DNA from: Saprospiraceae bacterium
Lineage (GTDB): Bacteria; Bacteroidota; Bacteroidia; Chitinophagales; Saprospiraceae
Direction of reading: 5' to 3'
NCBI GenBank assembly: GCA_016715965.1
Contig: JADJXG010000002.1
Coordinates: 1 to 50,161 of the forward strand
DNA: 50,161 nt
The position numbers and the translations under genes were made by a program. Below, piece after piece: positions 12,967-21,482 of the stretch. Numbering within the stretch: position 1 is the first letter of the stretch; every line of letters begins with the position of its first letter. Under the pieces are notes generated by a model. That model saw only the letters and a program-made list of their open reading frames with translations, ran no database searches and was not told the origin of the DNA.

Positions 12967-14735
12967 TGGAAGATAAATATATCAGAAACAATATAGGGAC
13001 ATTCTACGGGGATGTAGAGATGCCTGGCGGATATTCGTTCAATCATGTCGGCACGCTTCGCAGAATAGACTTGTATTATAACGGGAAGTTTGAGAGTGGG
13101 GAGTTTGACGATAGGGAAAATAAAAAGTTCTTTTTCAACATCGTAAAACCGGCGTGTGACGTGGCGAGCAAGTTCACCGATATAGACACGAAGGACGTTG
13201 TGCTTTATCCCACTATACCAGAAAATCATTGGGAGGTCTGGCTAATGCAACACGACCTCAAACAATGGTTGAAGGAAAATAATTTCGGTGTTCTTTTTAA
13301 TGAAGTAAACGAAGACTATCCGAAGTACGGACACGTAATCGTAAAGAAAACCAAAGATGGCTGGAAGAAAGTAAATATAGCAAATTGCAGGTTTGACCCG
13401 TCCTCTCAGTCTTTCAAAACAGACACATGGTTTTATGAGGCGTTGTTGATGACTCCCCGAGAAATCATAGAGATGAAGTGGAATAACAAAGATGCAGTAG
13501 ATGAACTTCTCTCTGACAAGAAATCAAAATATCTTATCTATGAGTGTTACGATTACAACTTGGATGGGGGGAAAAAGTGGAAGAGGTCATTTAAGGCAGG
13601 CGTGTGGGACTATAAGAAAGGAGACAGACTCGTAAGGGGAACGGAAGCACTCATAAATACGGAGAACGATTGGAATCCATCGCTTACGCTCCACGAAGAC
13701 GAGCTGAATGAACTCCCGTATCGTGAATTGAAATGGGAAGAGGTTCCCGGACGCAGACTCGGTCTTGGTTTCGTTGAATACCTATTCGATAACCAAATTG
13801 CCGAAAATGAAGCGGAAAACCTGGAGAGAAAGGCGTTGTTCTTCAAGGCACTTCAAGTGTGGTACACAAGAGACGAGAATATCGGTGGTAGGAATGTTTT
13901 TGATGGCGTTGATAACGGGAATATCCTTCTTACCGGCACGGAAATTGCCTCACTTCCAAAAGACAACGCCGACTTGTCTGCGTACAACAACACGCGAAAT
14001 AGGTGGAAAGAAAATACTACGACAAAAACATTTACGTCGGACATCTCGCGAGGAGAGAATCTTCCCTCAAGAACTCCGCTTGGTGTTGCAAATCTTCAAA
14101 CGTCAATGCTTGTTTCGTACTTTGACAAAAAGAAAGAAAATGCAGGGTTGTTCTGGAAAGACATTTTCCTCAATGACATAATTCCTTCGTTTAAGAAAGA
14201 CGCCAAAAAGAGACATAAGCTTTCGCTATTATCGAACACTTCGGGCATAACAAAGTTTATTAAACTCAAAGCAAGAGAAATTGTTGATGGTATCGCCCTG
14301 AAGTATGTTGTGGAAAAAGGAAGGATACCTAGTCTTGATGAGATTGGATTACTTGAAGAAGGTGTTGTGAAGAGCCTGAAATCAAACAAAGTGATAGGTA
14401 TCGACATACCGGACGATTATTACGAAAATACTAAGTTTAGGTTTGATATAAACTTTACTGGTGAGCAGCTGGATGTCGCCACTATGCAACAGAGTCTTGA
14501 CGTTGCCATGCAACTCATAGGGAGTAATCCGTTGTTCACACAAAATAAAGGATTGAGAACTATTTTGTTCAAGAGGTTAGAGCTTGCTGGGGTATCACCA
14601 GTTGACCTTGAGATGCTTGACGATGAAATGGAAGCAAATCCAATAAGTCCAGAGCAGATGATACAAGGCGGCTCAATAGCAAGGCAAACACAACAGGCAA
14701 GTCCAACAATGTCTAAACAAACCACAACCGTATGA
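12966..14735 (+). CDS. Portal protein
   Basis: 589 aa, placed immediately after the large terminase and before scaffold and capsid genes, where the portal always lies. The sequence is long and mixed, with DPSSQSF and TWFYEALLMTPREI in the wing, YRELKWEEVPGRRLGLGFVE near the start of the stem region, and a Gln/Met-rich C-terminal tail with QQASPTMSKQTTT. This matches podovirus-type portals in length and order. It forms the dodecameric ring through which DNA enters and leaves. Confidence 0.85.
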   Translation: MEDKYIRNNIGTFYGDVEMPGGYSFNHVGTLRRIDLYYNGKFESGEFDDRENKKFFFNIVKPACDVASKFTDIDTKDVVLYPTIPENHWEVWLMQHDLKQWLKENNFGVLFNEVNEDYPKYGHVIVKKTKDGWKKVNIANCRFDPSSQSFKTDTWFYEALLMTPREIIEMKWNNKDAVDELLSDKKSKYLIYECYDYNLDGGKKWKRSFKAGVWDYKKGDRLVRGTEALINTENDWNPSLTLHEDELNELPYRELKWEEVPGRRLGLGFVEYLFDNQIAENEAENLERKALFFKALQVWYTRDENIGGRNVFDGVDNGNILLTGTEIASLPKDNADLSAYNNTRNRWKENTTTKTFTSDISRGENLPSRTPLGVANLQTSMLVSYFDKKKENAGLFWKDIFLNDIIPSFKKDAKKRHKLSLLSNTSGITKFIKLKAREIVDGIALKYVVEKGRIPSLDEIGLLEEGVVKSLKSNKVIGIDIPDDYYENTKFRFDINFTGEQLDVATMQQSLDVAMQLIGSNPLFTQNKGLRTILFKRLELAGVSPVDLEMLDDEMEANPISPEQMIQGGSIARQTQQASPTMSKQTTTV

Positions 14736-14971
14736 AGCTAAGTGAAAACGATATAAAACTTTTTAAGGCGCTGAACAAGAATGAGTATGGTAAATTACTC
14801 GTTGATTATTTAGAGCGTTTGAGGATTGATATGTTTAACCCAGAAGAACTCACCAAAGAAAATCTTGAAGCGAGGAAAGACACCGCAGAGAAGATAAAGA
14901 ACGAGATTATAGATAGGATTAAACTCGTACAGAAAGAGAAAAAGCCCACACCAAAAAATCAGTTTGTGTAA
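14732..14971 (+). CDS. Small helical protein between portal and scaffold, 79 aa
   Basis: Overlaps the portal stop as ATGA. All-helical, charged sequence (FKALNKNEYGKLLVDYLERL, KDTAEKIKNEIIDRIKLVQK). Proteins of this size and position are common in phages and may assist head assembly. Unnamed. Confidence 0.7.
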   Translation: MKLSENDIKLFKALNKNEYGKLLVDYLERLRIDMFNPEELTKENLEARKDTAEKIKNEIIDRIKLVQKEKKPTPKNQFV

Positions 14972-15058
14972 TAAATTGAGCTGACGGTAAAGCTCATTAA
15001 ACACCGACTAAGGGAGAAAACCCTGACAAAAGGTCGAAAATCAAAAATAGACAAAACT
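14972..15058. other. Intergenic hairpins before the scaffold gene
   Basis: GAGCT/AGCTC and AGGG/CCCT small stems, no U-tract. Probably mRNA processing or leader structure. No gene. Confidence 0.35.
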
Positions 15059-15595
15059 ATGGAAAATGAAAAAGAACTCGAAAAGGAAGTAGTCATAGAC
15101 GAAAACCTTATCGATGACGAAGATTTGAAAAAGAATCTTCAAACGGTAGTGGCTCAGAAAAAGCACTTCCGAGAAAAGTATCAGAGTGTGTCTAAGGATT
15201 TTGAGGAATACAAGAAAACACACCCAGATATTAAGGTTGAAGAAAAGAAAGAGGTTGTCCCTGTTGCCGAACCTAAAAATACAGTTTCAAACGAAGTGAG
15301 TATAGAATCGGTACTTGATTTGAGGACTAAGGGATATTCTGATGCTGAAATACTTGCATTTAACAAGTACGCAAAGAAGATGAATGTTCCAATTTCTGAA
15401 ATAATTGAGGACCCATTTATCAAAGCTGGCATTGAAGCTGAAAGGCAAAAGGCAAAAGTCGAACAGACGACACCAAACCCTTCCAATGGAACAATGACTG
15501 TCAAAGGTAAAACTTGGGCACAAATGACTCCAGAGGAACGCAAGATGAATTACGATGCGTTTATAAATGGAAAGGGTAGTAATTCAAACATCTAG
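15059..15595 (+). CDS. Scaffolding protein
   Basis: 178 aa, acidic and Lys/Glu-rich with a coiled-coil N-terminal half (KKNLQTVVAQKKHFREKYQS), a Pro/Val-rich linker and a C-terminal WAQMTPEERKMNYDAFINGK. Directly upstream of the major capsid gene, which is the normal place for a scaffold. It should guide capsid shell assembly and then leave. No protease motif seen. Confidence 0.75.
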   Translation: MENEKELEKEVVIDENLIDDEDLKKNLQTVVAQKKHFREKYQSVSKDFEEYKKTHPDIKVEEKKEVVPVAEPKNTVSNEVSIESVLDLRTKGYSDAEILAFNKYAKKMNVPISEIIEDPFIKAGIEAERQKAKVEQTTPNPSNGTMTVKGKTWAQMTPEERKMNYDAFINGKGSNSNI

Positions 15596-15603
15596 AGAAA
15601 ATT

Positions 15604-15666
15604 ATGGCAGTAACAACTGACCCGTTCAGCAAAACAGATTTTGATGCTCGAATCAATAAACAATCT
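15604..15666 (+). CDS. Major capsid protein, exon 1 (21 codons)
   Basis: ATG 15604 opens MAVTTDPFSKTDFDARINKQ followed by Ser (TCT), and the next codons hit a stop six bases into the intron. Splicing after T15666 keeps the frame and joins QS to IWTPMVLEEM, a start found in many phage capsid proteins (…IW…VL…). The exon end CAATCT pairs with GGATT at 15681-15685 as the P1 helix, with the U-G pair at the splice site that group I introns require. Confidence 0.75.
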
Positions 15667-15773
15667 TGTTGATTTAAAATCGGATTTAATTGACTTGAAA
15701 GCCTTTTGTAAATAGTCCAGACAAAAGGTCAACAAGGCGCAAGCACTCTTTAACAACTTGGACACCGATGTGC

Positions 15774-15788
15774 TATAATATATAGTAT
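15774..15788 (+). promoter_or_regulatory. Promoter of the intron endonuclease
   Basis: TGCTATAAT with the -10 near 15774-15779, 9 nt before ATG 15789, which would give a very short leader. It would let the endonuclease be expressed apart from the unspliced capsid mRNA. Confidence 0.45.
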
Positions 15789-16235
15789 ATGAAAATGTCC
15801 AAACTAACAGCTTCTTATGTAGCTGGAATAATAGACGGAGAAGGTTATATAGGTCTTTTAAGAATCTCTAAGGGAAATAAAGCAAAGTGGCAATCCCTAC
15901 GGGAGTTCAAATATATGCCGTGTGTAAAAGTTGTTATGACCAACAAAGAAATAATAGATTGGTTATATAAATCTTTTGGTGGCACATTTGAAACAAGAAC
16001 AAAAAACACATCTCCAAATTGCAGGGTTTCCTATGGTTGGCAATTAAGAAAACTACAAGCAATAGAATTTCTTAAAATAATTTATCCATATTTAATGGTA
16101 AAAAGGAAACAGGCAGAAGTATTATTCCGTTATCCACAAATAAAGGCTGGAACAATAATTTCAGATGAAGTTTATGAAAAAAGAAATAAACTTTTTGAAG
16201 AAATTAAAGAATTAAATAAAAGAGGTGCAGCGTGA
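15789..16235 (+). CDS. LAGLIDADG homing endonuclease, intron-encoded
   Basis: 148 aa with YVAGIIDGEGYIGLL at residues 10-24, a clear LAGLIDADG motif whose acidic residue binds the metal. A second, weaker half contains FGGTF and WQLRKLQAIEFLKIIYPYL, followed by MVKRKQAEVLF. It cuts the intronless capsid allele so that the intron is copied in. Single-motif enzymes of this size act as dimers. A perfect DnaA 9-mer (16130-16138) lies inside the coding sequence and is probably chance. Confidence 0.92.
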   Translation: MKMSKLTASYVAGIIDGEGYIGLLRISKGNKAKWQSLREFKYMPCVKVVMTNKEIIDWLYKSFGGTFETRTKNTSPNCRVSYGWQLRKLQAIEFLKIIYPYLMVKRKQAEVLFRYPQIKAGTIISDEVYEKRNKLFEEIKELNKRGAA

Positions 16236-16313
16236 GAGACTAAATATTCCGACACCTATATGGTGATGCGATAGTCCGACACTCCTGGTAACAGGAGAAT
16301 AACAGAAAAGGAG

Positions 16314-17189
16314 ATTTGGACCCCTATGGTTCTTGAGGAAATGTTTGCGGCTACTGTAGCAGCGAACTTCTTCACCAACCTTACTCCGTATTTCGACGCT
16401 ATGGGTGGAGATATTGCGCACATCTTGGACGTGTATACCAACTCGTTCTCGGTAGAAACGCAGTCAACTCAGGGCGCAGAAATCACGACTCAGGGACCAG
16501 CTCAGGGAGATGTCACGCTCACGCTTGACACTCACAAGTATATTGCGACGATTCTCGGCGATTTTCACAAGCAACTTCTTTTGAAGTCCTTTGATTACGC
16601 TGGAACGTATGCGAAGAAAATGGGTGGCTCGCTTGCGGACGCTCTTGAGGATTCAATCCTTGCATTGTGGTCTGGTTTGAGCGGAAATACCGCATCTGGA
16701 GACACGGCAACCGTGTTGACCGACCTCGAGGTTCGTACGGCAATCGCACGACTCGTAGACGGAAATCACGATGCAGTTCGCAGAGCGGCATTTATTGTTC
16801 ACCCGAACGTATTCTGGTTGCAGTTGGCAGGAATTACAAAGTATTATGATGCGTCTTCAATTGGTGCTAACCCATCAATCGTTCGCTCAGGTAACTTTGG
16901 TTCGATGGATTTCTCGCGCGGACTTGTTGGTGGTTTGTACGGTATCCCCGTTTACACGACCACGAATGTAGTTTCAGCACTTGGAACCTACCGAAACTTG
17001 CTTGCGCTTCCTGAAGCATTTGGTTACGCTCTTACGACTCCTGGTGGAAGCAAAGTGAGGATTCAGACCGAGAATGCGATTCGCAATCTTGGAACGCTCA
17101 CCGTTGCGGACATCATGTATGGAGTTGCTGAGATTCGTGACGAGGCGGCGGTTCTTGTGAACGCTTCAAACACGGCGACAACGTCGTAG
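16314..17189 (+). CDS. Major capsid protein, exon 2
   Basis: Reads IWTPMVLEEM, AATVAANFFTNLTPYFDAMG and LTLDTHKYIATILGDFHKQLL, then ADALEDSILALWSGLSGN and a C-terminus with GIPVYTTTNVV and VRIQTENAIR. This HK97-type capsid architecture (N-arm, E-loop, P and A domains) is inferred from the order and length (about 313 aa after splicing). Internal ATG 16326 would start a shorter protein if splicing failed. It is the main shell protein. A double hairpin follows the stop. Confidence 0.88.
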   Translation: MWTPMVLEEMFAATVAANFFTNLTPYFDAMGGDIAHILDVYTNSFSVETQSTQGAEITTQGPAQGDVTLTLDTHKYIATILGDFHKQLLLKSFDYAGTYAKKMGGSLADALEDSILALWSGLSGNTASGDTATVLTDLEVRTAIARLVDGNHDAVRRAAFIVHPNVFWLQLAGITKYYDASSIGANPSIVRSGNFGSMDFSRGLVGGLYGIPVYTTTNVVSALGTYRNLLALPEAFGYALTTPGGSKVRIQTENAIRNLGTLTVADIMYGVAEIRDEAAVLVNASNTATTS

Positions 17190-17195
17190 TATGAA

Positions 17196-17242
17196 CCCAC
17201 AGTCCTATCTGGTGACTGTGGGAAGACAACCAGGTTCTTCCC
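17196..17242 (+). promoter_or_regulatory. Overlapping alternative hairpins after the capsid gene
   Basis: CCCACAGTC (17196-17204) pairs with GACTGTGGG (17214-17222); GGGAAGA (17220-17226) pairs with TCTTCCC (17236-17242). The two stems share GGG 17220-17222, so only one can be complete at a time. Without a U-tract this could be a processing or attenuation site that keeps capsid mRNA abundant. Confidence 0.6.
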
Positions 17243-17278
17243 ATAGTCATCAGAATGTTACTGCCATATAATAAAATT

Positions 17279-17659
17279 ATGGCTAAAACATTTTTCTACA
17301 AAAGAATAAAAGACGGAGAGATAATCGCTATGGAAGAGCGGGAAGCTTCTCTTACTGGAAAATTCTTTGAGTTTTTGGGAAGTTCTGATGGAAATAAATT
17401 TCAAGAAATTGTTTCACCATCAAGAATAAAATTAAATCAAATACAGGTTGAAATGAATGAATTACTCAAGAATGGTTTGAAAGTACCAAAGACTTTACAC
17501 ACAAAATTTGCAAAGGCAAAGATTGAATTTCAAAAAGCGAATAGAGAAGGATTTAATGCAGAACTTGAAATTGCAAAACAAAATAAGGAACTTCCAAGAA
17601 AGACAGAATGGTCGGCGTTAGACAATCAAAAAATAGAGAAACCTGATTGGGCAAAATAA
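17279..17659 (+). CDS. Structural-region protein, 126 aa
   Basis: Started at ATG 17279 (MAKTFFYKRIKDGEIIAMEE) rather than at an upstream ATG that lies in the hairpin region. Lys-rich, helical, with FFEFLGSSDGNKFQEIV and a coiled stretch. No family recognised; it sits just after the capsid and before the glycan island, so it might be a minor head protein. Confidence 0.7.
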   Translation: MAKTFFYKRIKDGEIIAMEEREASLTGKFFEFLGSSDGNKFQEIVSPSRIKLNQIQVEMNELLKNGLKVPKTLHTKFAKAKIEFQKANREGFNAELEIAKQNKELPRKTEWSALDNQKIEKPDWAK

Positions 17660-17660
17660 T

Positions 17661-18038
17661 ATGGATAAAAAAACACAGGAAAAAATAGATGAAATAAATG
17701 CATCTATCCCAGAAGAATTAAAAAAGAATGTAGTTACTCAAGAAACGAATGATGAATTACTTGAATCAAAAGAGCAAGCAGAGTTCATTCTAAAGAGAAT
17801 GGAGGGTGATAGAAACATTATAAGTTCAAGACAAAAAATGCAACTTAAAGAGAGTCTTGAGGGTTTTCTTAAAAATACAGACTTTACCAAAAAAATTGAA
17901 AAAGTGAATCCAAAAGCAACTGAAGGAATAGATAGGTTTTTAAGAGGAGCCATGGAGCAGGAAATAAAAGCGGGAAGATTAAATCCAGCAAGCAAGTCGG
18001 ACATGGATTCATTTATGAGAAAAATAACAAGAAAATGA
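17661..18038 (+). CDS. Helical hypothetical protein, 125 aa
   Basis: Charged, coiled-coil-prone protein (DDELLESKEQ-like stretches, SSRQKMQLKESLEGFLKNTD). Two bases separate it from the previous gene and it overlaps the next as ATGA, so it belongs to the same transcript as the glycan genes. No known domain. Confidence 0.7.
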   Translation: MDKKTQEKIDEINASIPEELKKNVVTQETNDELLESKEQAEFILKRMEGDRNIISSRQKMQLKESLEGFLKNTDFTKKIEKVNPKATEGIDRFLRGAMEQEIKAGRLNPASKSDMDSFMRKITRK

Positions 18039-19045
18039 GAATAGTTGGATATGGTGTTTGTGGTCCAAATGAAGCGGACAAATATCTTGAAAACACACTA
18101 AAGGAATTCAAGAGATTGTGTGATGATGTTGTGATTGTTTGTAACAACACAACAGAGAAAGAAGATAAACTTATAAAGAAATACGGTTTTAATATTGTAA
18201 GAGACAATAGAGAATGGGGGAAGGCACAAAACAAAATAAAAGAAGATTTTGTTAAGAAAGAACTTCCTAAATATAAACCAGAATATTGTCTTTGTCTTGA
18301 TATGGATGAAGTGTTTGAAGAGGGATTTACAAGAAAAGATTTGGAATCGCTTACACATAAAGCATCGTATTTCTATTTCATAAGCTTCTGGGACAACGAC
18401 AAACATTATAATCCGAATGTATCATTCTGGAATGTAAGGTTTTGGAAGTATGGAAACGAAAGCAAAGATTTCTATCCTCAGCCACTGCATTGCGGTCTCG
18501 CACCAAAAGTAATGTACACGCTTGGAATAAGAGTTCCGTATTACATAAGACACTATGGTCTTATAAACAGAAAATCAAAGATAGAAAGATATGACAAGTA
18601 CGATAAAGACGCAAGATATAAGGGAAAAGCATATTATGATGAATTGCGTGGTGGCGTGAAAAAGGAATACAATAAAGAAGAAATAAAAAAAATGGTCGTA
18701 AATTTTGTAGAAAAATACAAAGAAAGAATAAAAGATAAAATTACAATGGAAAAAAAAGAAGAAAAGATATTCTTTGTGAGGAATCCGCACGGAATGATAG
18801 TTCCGATAAATGAACGTCATCTCAATGAAACTCTAAAAAGAAAAGGATTTGAACTTGTCGGTGAAAATGTAGTACAAAATCATCAGGAAGTAAATGATAT
18901 TGTTGAAGACAAGATTCTTATAGGAGATGAACTTCTCAAGAAAGAGAGCAAGGAAGATACAAATGTAGAGTGTGATATATGCGGATTTAAATCAAAGAGT
19001 CCCGGCAGTCTTAGGGTGCATAAAGCAAAACACAATAGGAAATGA
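18035..19045 (+). CDS. Glycosyltransferase with C-terminal C2H2 zinc finger
   Basis: 336 aa. Residues 1-200 look like a GT-A transferase: VVIVCNNTTEKEDKL in the first beta-alpha unit and CLCLDMDEVFEEGF with the D-x-D metal and sugar-nucleotide site near 90-100. The middle carries a KNPHG-like block VRNPHGMIVPI, and the last 25 residues are CDICGFKSKSPGSLRVHKAK plus HN, a C-x2-C-x12-H-x3-H zinc finger. A zinc finger on a glycosyltransferase is unusual, though this finger is found at the end of diverse phage proteins. It opens the six-gene glycan island. Confidence 0.78.
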   Translation: MRIVGYGVCGPNEADKYLENTLKEFKRLCDDVVIVCNNTTEKEDKLIKKYGFNIVRDNREWGKAQNKIKEDFVKKELPKYKPEYCLCLDMDEVFEEGFTRKDLESLTHKASYFYFISFWDNDKHYNPNVSFWNVRFWKYGNESKDFYPQPLHCGLAPKVMYTLGIRVPYYIRHYGLINRKSKIERYDKYDKDARYKGKAYYDELRGGVKKEYNKEEIKKMVVNFVEKYKERIKDKITMEKKEEKIFFVRNPHGMIVPINERHLNETLKRKGFELVGENVVQNHQEVNDIVEDKILIGDELLKKESKEDTNVECDICGFKSKSPGSLRVHKAKHNRK

Positions 19046-19944
19046 AAATAGCATACTTGGGAAATTTCAGACCAACACATAGTACCGAAACACACGTTGC
19101 CGCATCTTTTGAAGAACTTGGACACGATGTAATAAGAATACAGGAAGATAAGTACAATTCTGATGAGATACTCGATATGAGCAGAAATGCCGACTTCTTT
19201 CTGTGGACAAAGACGTGGGGTGTTATTGGAGACGCTATGAAGATGTTGAAGTCGTTGAAAATTCCTACGGTAAGTTATCATCTTGATTTATACGTTGGTC
19301 TGGAAAGACAAAAAGATATAGACAATTCACCATTTTGGAAGACTGATTATGTTTTCACTCCAGACGGAGGACACGACAAATTCTTCAAAGATAGGGGAAT
19401 AAATCACCACTTTATGAAAGCCGGTGTATATGGAAAGGAATGTTTCATTGGAGACAAAAGAAAGGAATTTGAATATGATGTCATATTCGTTGGAAGCAAA
19501 TCATATCACAGGGAATGGACTCACAGGCAAAACCTAATCCACTTTCTTGAAAAAACATTTGGAGATTCATTTAGATTATTTCCCAATGATGATTTCAAGT
19601 GTGTGAGAGGAAAAGATTTGAATGATTTATATGCGTCCGCAAAAGTAGTGGTGGGAGATAGTCTTTATTCACCATATTACTGGTCTGATAGGATATATGA
19701 AACAACTGGAAGAGGAGGATTTATCATACATCCAATAATAGCTGGATTAAGTGATGAGTTTGAATATGGAGAAGATATTGTAGGATATAGACACACCAAT
19801 TTTGACAGACTTGAAAGAGTTATAAATCATTATTTGAAACACGAAAAAGAAAGAGAATCTATAAGAATAAACGGACACGAAAAGACAAAGAATAACTACA
19901 CCTACGTTCATAGATGTAAACAAATACTTGAAACAATAAAATGA
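19042..19944 (+). CDS. CgeB-like glycosyltransferase (GT-B fold)
   Basis: 300 aa. N-terminal half with IAYLGNFRPTHSTETHVAAS and FFLWTKTW, then TPDGGHDKFFKDRG; the C-terminal half has YDVIFVGSKSYHR and YYWSDRIYETTGRGGFIIHP, the E-x7-type acidic motif of CgeB-like transferases. Probable role: addition of a sugar to a virion or surface glycan. Overlaps both neighbours by four bases. Confidence 0.8.
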   Translation: MKIAYLGNFRPTHSTETHVAASFEELGHDVIRIQEDKYNSDEILDMSRNADFFLWTKTWGVIGDAMKMLKSLKIPTVSYHLDLYVGLERQKDIDNSPFWKTDYVFTPDGGHDKFFKDRGINHHFMKAGVYGKECFIGDKRKEFEYDVIFVGSKSYHREWTHRQNLIHFLEKTFGDSFRLFPNDDFKCVRGKDLNDLYASAKVVVGDSLYSPYYWSDRIYETTGRGGFIIHPIIAGLSDEFEYGEDIVGYRHTNFDRLERVINHYLKHEKERESIRINGHEKTKNNYTYVHRCKQILETIK

Positions 19945-20129
19945 AAAAAGAAAAACAACAATACGTTGTAAGAAAATTTGTAATGGCTTCATCTGCAAAA
20001 GATGCAATAAAAATAGAAAAGACTATGGATGTTGATGATGTTTGGCTTGACCAAGATTGGATAAAACAGAAAAACACACAACTTCAACCAGCTGTGGGAT
20101 TTGCAACACAAATAGAAGACGAAGAATAA
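19941..20129 (+). CDS. Small protein in the glycan island, 62 aa
   Basis: KKEKQQYVVRKFVMASSAKD, then AIKIEKTMDVDDVWLD. The YVVRKFVMA.SA.DA.KIE pattern looks like a short beta-alpha adaptor domain often seen in phage small proteins. Function unknown. Confidence 0.68.
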   Translation: MKKEKQQYVVRKFVMASSAKDAIKIEKTMDVDDVWLDQDWIKQKNTQLQPAVGFATQIEDEE

Positions 20130-20130
20130 T

Positions 20131-20874
20131 ATGTGGAAAAAAGAGATAAAAACATTCTGGGTTGATTGTGGAAATAACTTTGGAGACAATCTAACGTGGT
20201 ATCTTTTGTGGAAATTGTTTGACATACGTCTTATACAGACAACTCCAAAAGAAGCTCGATTTATTGGTGCTGGTTCTATACTTGAATATATAGATAATAA
20301 TTTTAATGGTACTATTTTTGGAACTGGAATGATGTATTCAAACACACGCAAGGATTTTACAAATGCAAATGTTGTTGGTCTTAGGGGCAAACTCACACTA
20401 GAGCGGTGTAAGTATAGAGGTGAACCAGTTCTTGGGGATTTGGGATTACTCTCGCATCTATTATGTAAATCAAGGGAAAAGAAATATAAACTTGGACTTA
20501 TTCCACACTATGTTGATAAAGACAATCAACAAATAAAGGAATGGTCAAAGGTTGATGGAGTAAAATATATTGATGTGCGTTCTGGCGTTCAAAATGTAAT
20601 AGACTTGGCGGCACAGTGCGACACAATAGTTTCTTCTTCGTTACACGGTATAATGCTTGCAGACTCGCTAAATATACCAAATGAATGGGTTAAATTGAGT
20701 AATAAAGTAAATGGAGAAGATTTCAAATTCAGGGATTACTATTCTATATTCAATATATCTCCAGAACCAAAAACTGAGATATCGTGGGTTGTTGGTGATT
20801 ATGAAAGGGAAAACGTAGAGGGAATAAAGGCGGAACTGCACAAAAAGTTAATTGAACTATGCGAGATTATCTAG
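20131..20874 (+). CDS. Polysaccharide pyruvyl transferase-like protein
   Basis: 247 aa with DCGNNFGDNLTWYLLWKLF near the start, FIGAGSIL, VVGLRGKLTLERCKY and, near 190, TIVSSSLHGIMLADSLNIP. NFGD, the G.GS.. loop, RG..T and SS.LHG are the classic marks of the pyruvyl-transferase family, which adds pyruvate ketals to glycans. Its presence implies a host-like acidic polysaccharide. Overlaps the next gene by 16 bases. Confidence 0.88.
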   Translation: MWKKEIKTFWVDCGNNFGDNLTWYLLWKLFDIRLIQTTPKEARFIGAGSILEYIDNNFNGTIFGTGMMYSNTRKDFTNANVVGLRGKLTLERCKYRGEPVLGDLGLLSHLLCKSREKKYKLGLIPHYVDKDNQQIKEWSKVDGVKYIDVRSGVQNVIDLAAQCDTIVSSSLHGIMLADSLNIPNEWVKLSNKVNGEDFKFRDYYSIFNISPEPKTEISWVVGDYERENVEGIKAELHKKLIELCEII

Positions 20875-21482
20875 TTATACTTCCAATAATAAACAATGAG
20901 GGTTTGGTAAAAAGATGCCTTTCGTCTTTCGACATTCCTCGTTCCAACGTATTTATTGTAGATAATTCACCAGACTCGTTCGGAAAACAATTCAAGGATT
21001 ATCACGTTGAATATCATCCAGAAAATGCCGGGGTTGGGCGTTCGTGGAACATTGGATTTAGGTATGGTGCCGACTATAATATACTTGTTTCCGCCTCGAT
21101 GTACTTCAAGAATGGAATATCGGAACTCGTTGATAAACTTTCTTACGCAAACGAGTACGGACTTCTCACATACGAGGGGTGGCACACGATAGTAATAGGA
21201 AAAAAGACGATAGAGAAAATAGGATACATTGACGAGAACTTCTACCCAGCATACTACGAAGACAATGACTATATGTATAGAATGAAACTTGCAAACATAC
21301 ATAATAAACCAAATGGCGCAATACTGCCTAAAGTTGATATAGATGTTGAGTGCGCAGGAAACGCTATGAGTATGAAAAATGGAGTCTTTGTAGATTTACA
21401 GAAAAACTTGGATTACTACGAAAGGAAGTGGGGAGGTAAACCGGGTCAAGAGAAATATGAAAAACCATTCAACAGAGTTTAG
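20859..21482 (+). CDS. Family 2-like glycosyltransferase
   Basis: 207 aa: VILPIINNEGLVKRCLSSFD and VFIVDNSPDSF in the nucleotide-binding half, NAGVGRSWNIGFRYGAD, SASMYF at the D-x-D position (replaced by SAS), and YYEDNDYMYRMKLA, the acidic ED motif typical of GT2. The missing DxD makes metal use uncertain. Member of the glycan island. Confidence 0.78.
   Translation: MRDYLVILPIINNEGLVKRCLSSFDIPRSNVFIVDNSPDSFGKQFKDYHVEYHPENAGVGRSWNIGFRYGADYNILVSASMYFKNGISELVDKLSYANEYGLLTYEGWHTIVIGKKTIEKIGYIDENFYPAYYEDNDYMYRMKLANIHNKPNGAILPKVDIDVECAGNAMSMKNGVFVDLQKNLDYYERKWGGKPGQEKYEKPFNRV

Larger units (their letters stand above)
15667..16313 (+). mobile_element. Group I intron in the major capsid gene
   Basis: 647 nt. 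P7 is formed by GACTA (16238-16242) and TAGTC (16272-16276), with P8 CACC/GGTG between them. A P9-like hairpin CTCCTG-GTAA-CAGGAG (16282-16297) has a GNRA loop. The 3' splice site is taken after G16313 because P10 can form between AAAT just 5' of the guide sequence and the exon start ATTT; G16310 is the alternative, adding one Glu codon. The endonuclease gene lies inside and its stop overlaps the P7 region. The other phage late genes are uninterrupted. Confidence 0.85.

Noticed and set aside
16130..16138. DnaA box in the homing endonuclease gene
   Set aside because: Inside a coding region of a mobile intron and without a nearby promoter module; likely chance.
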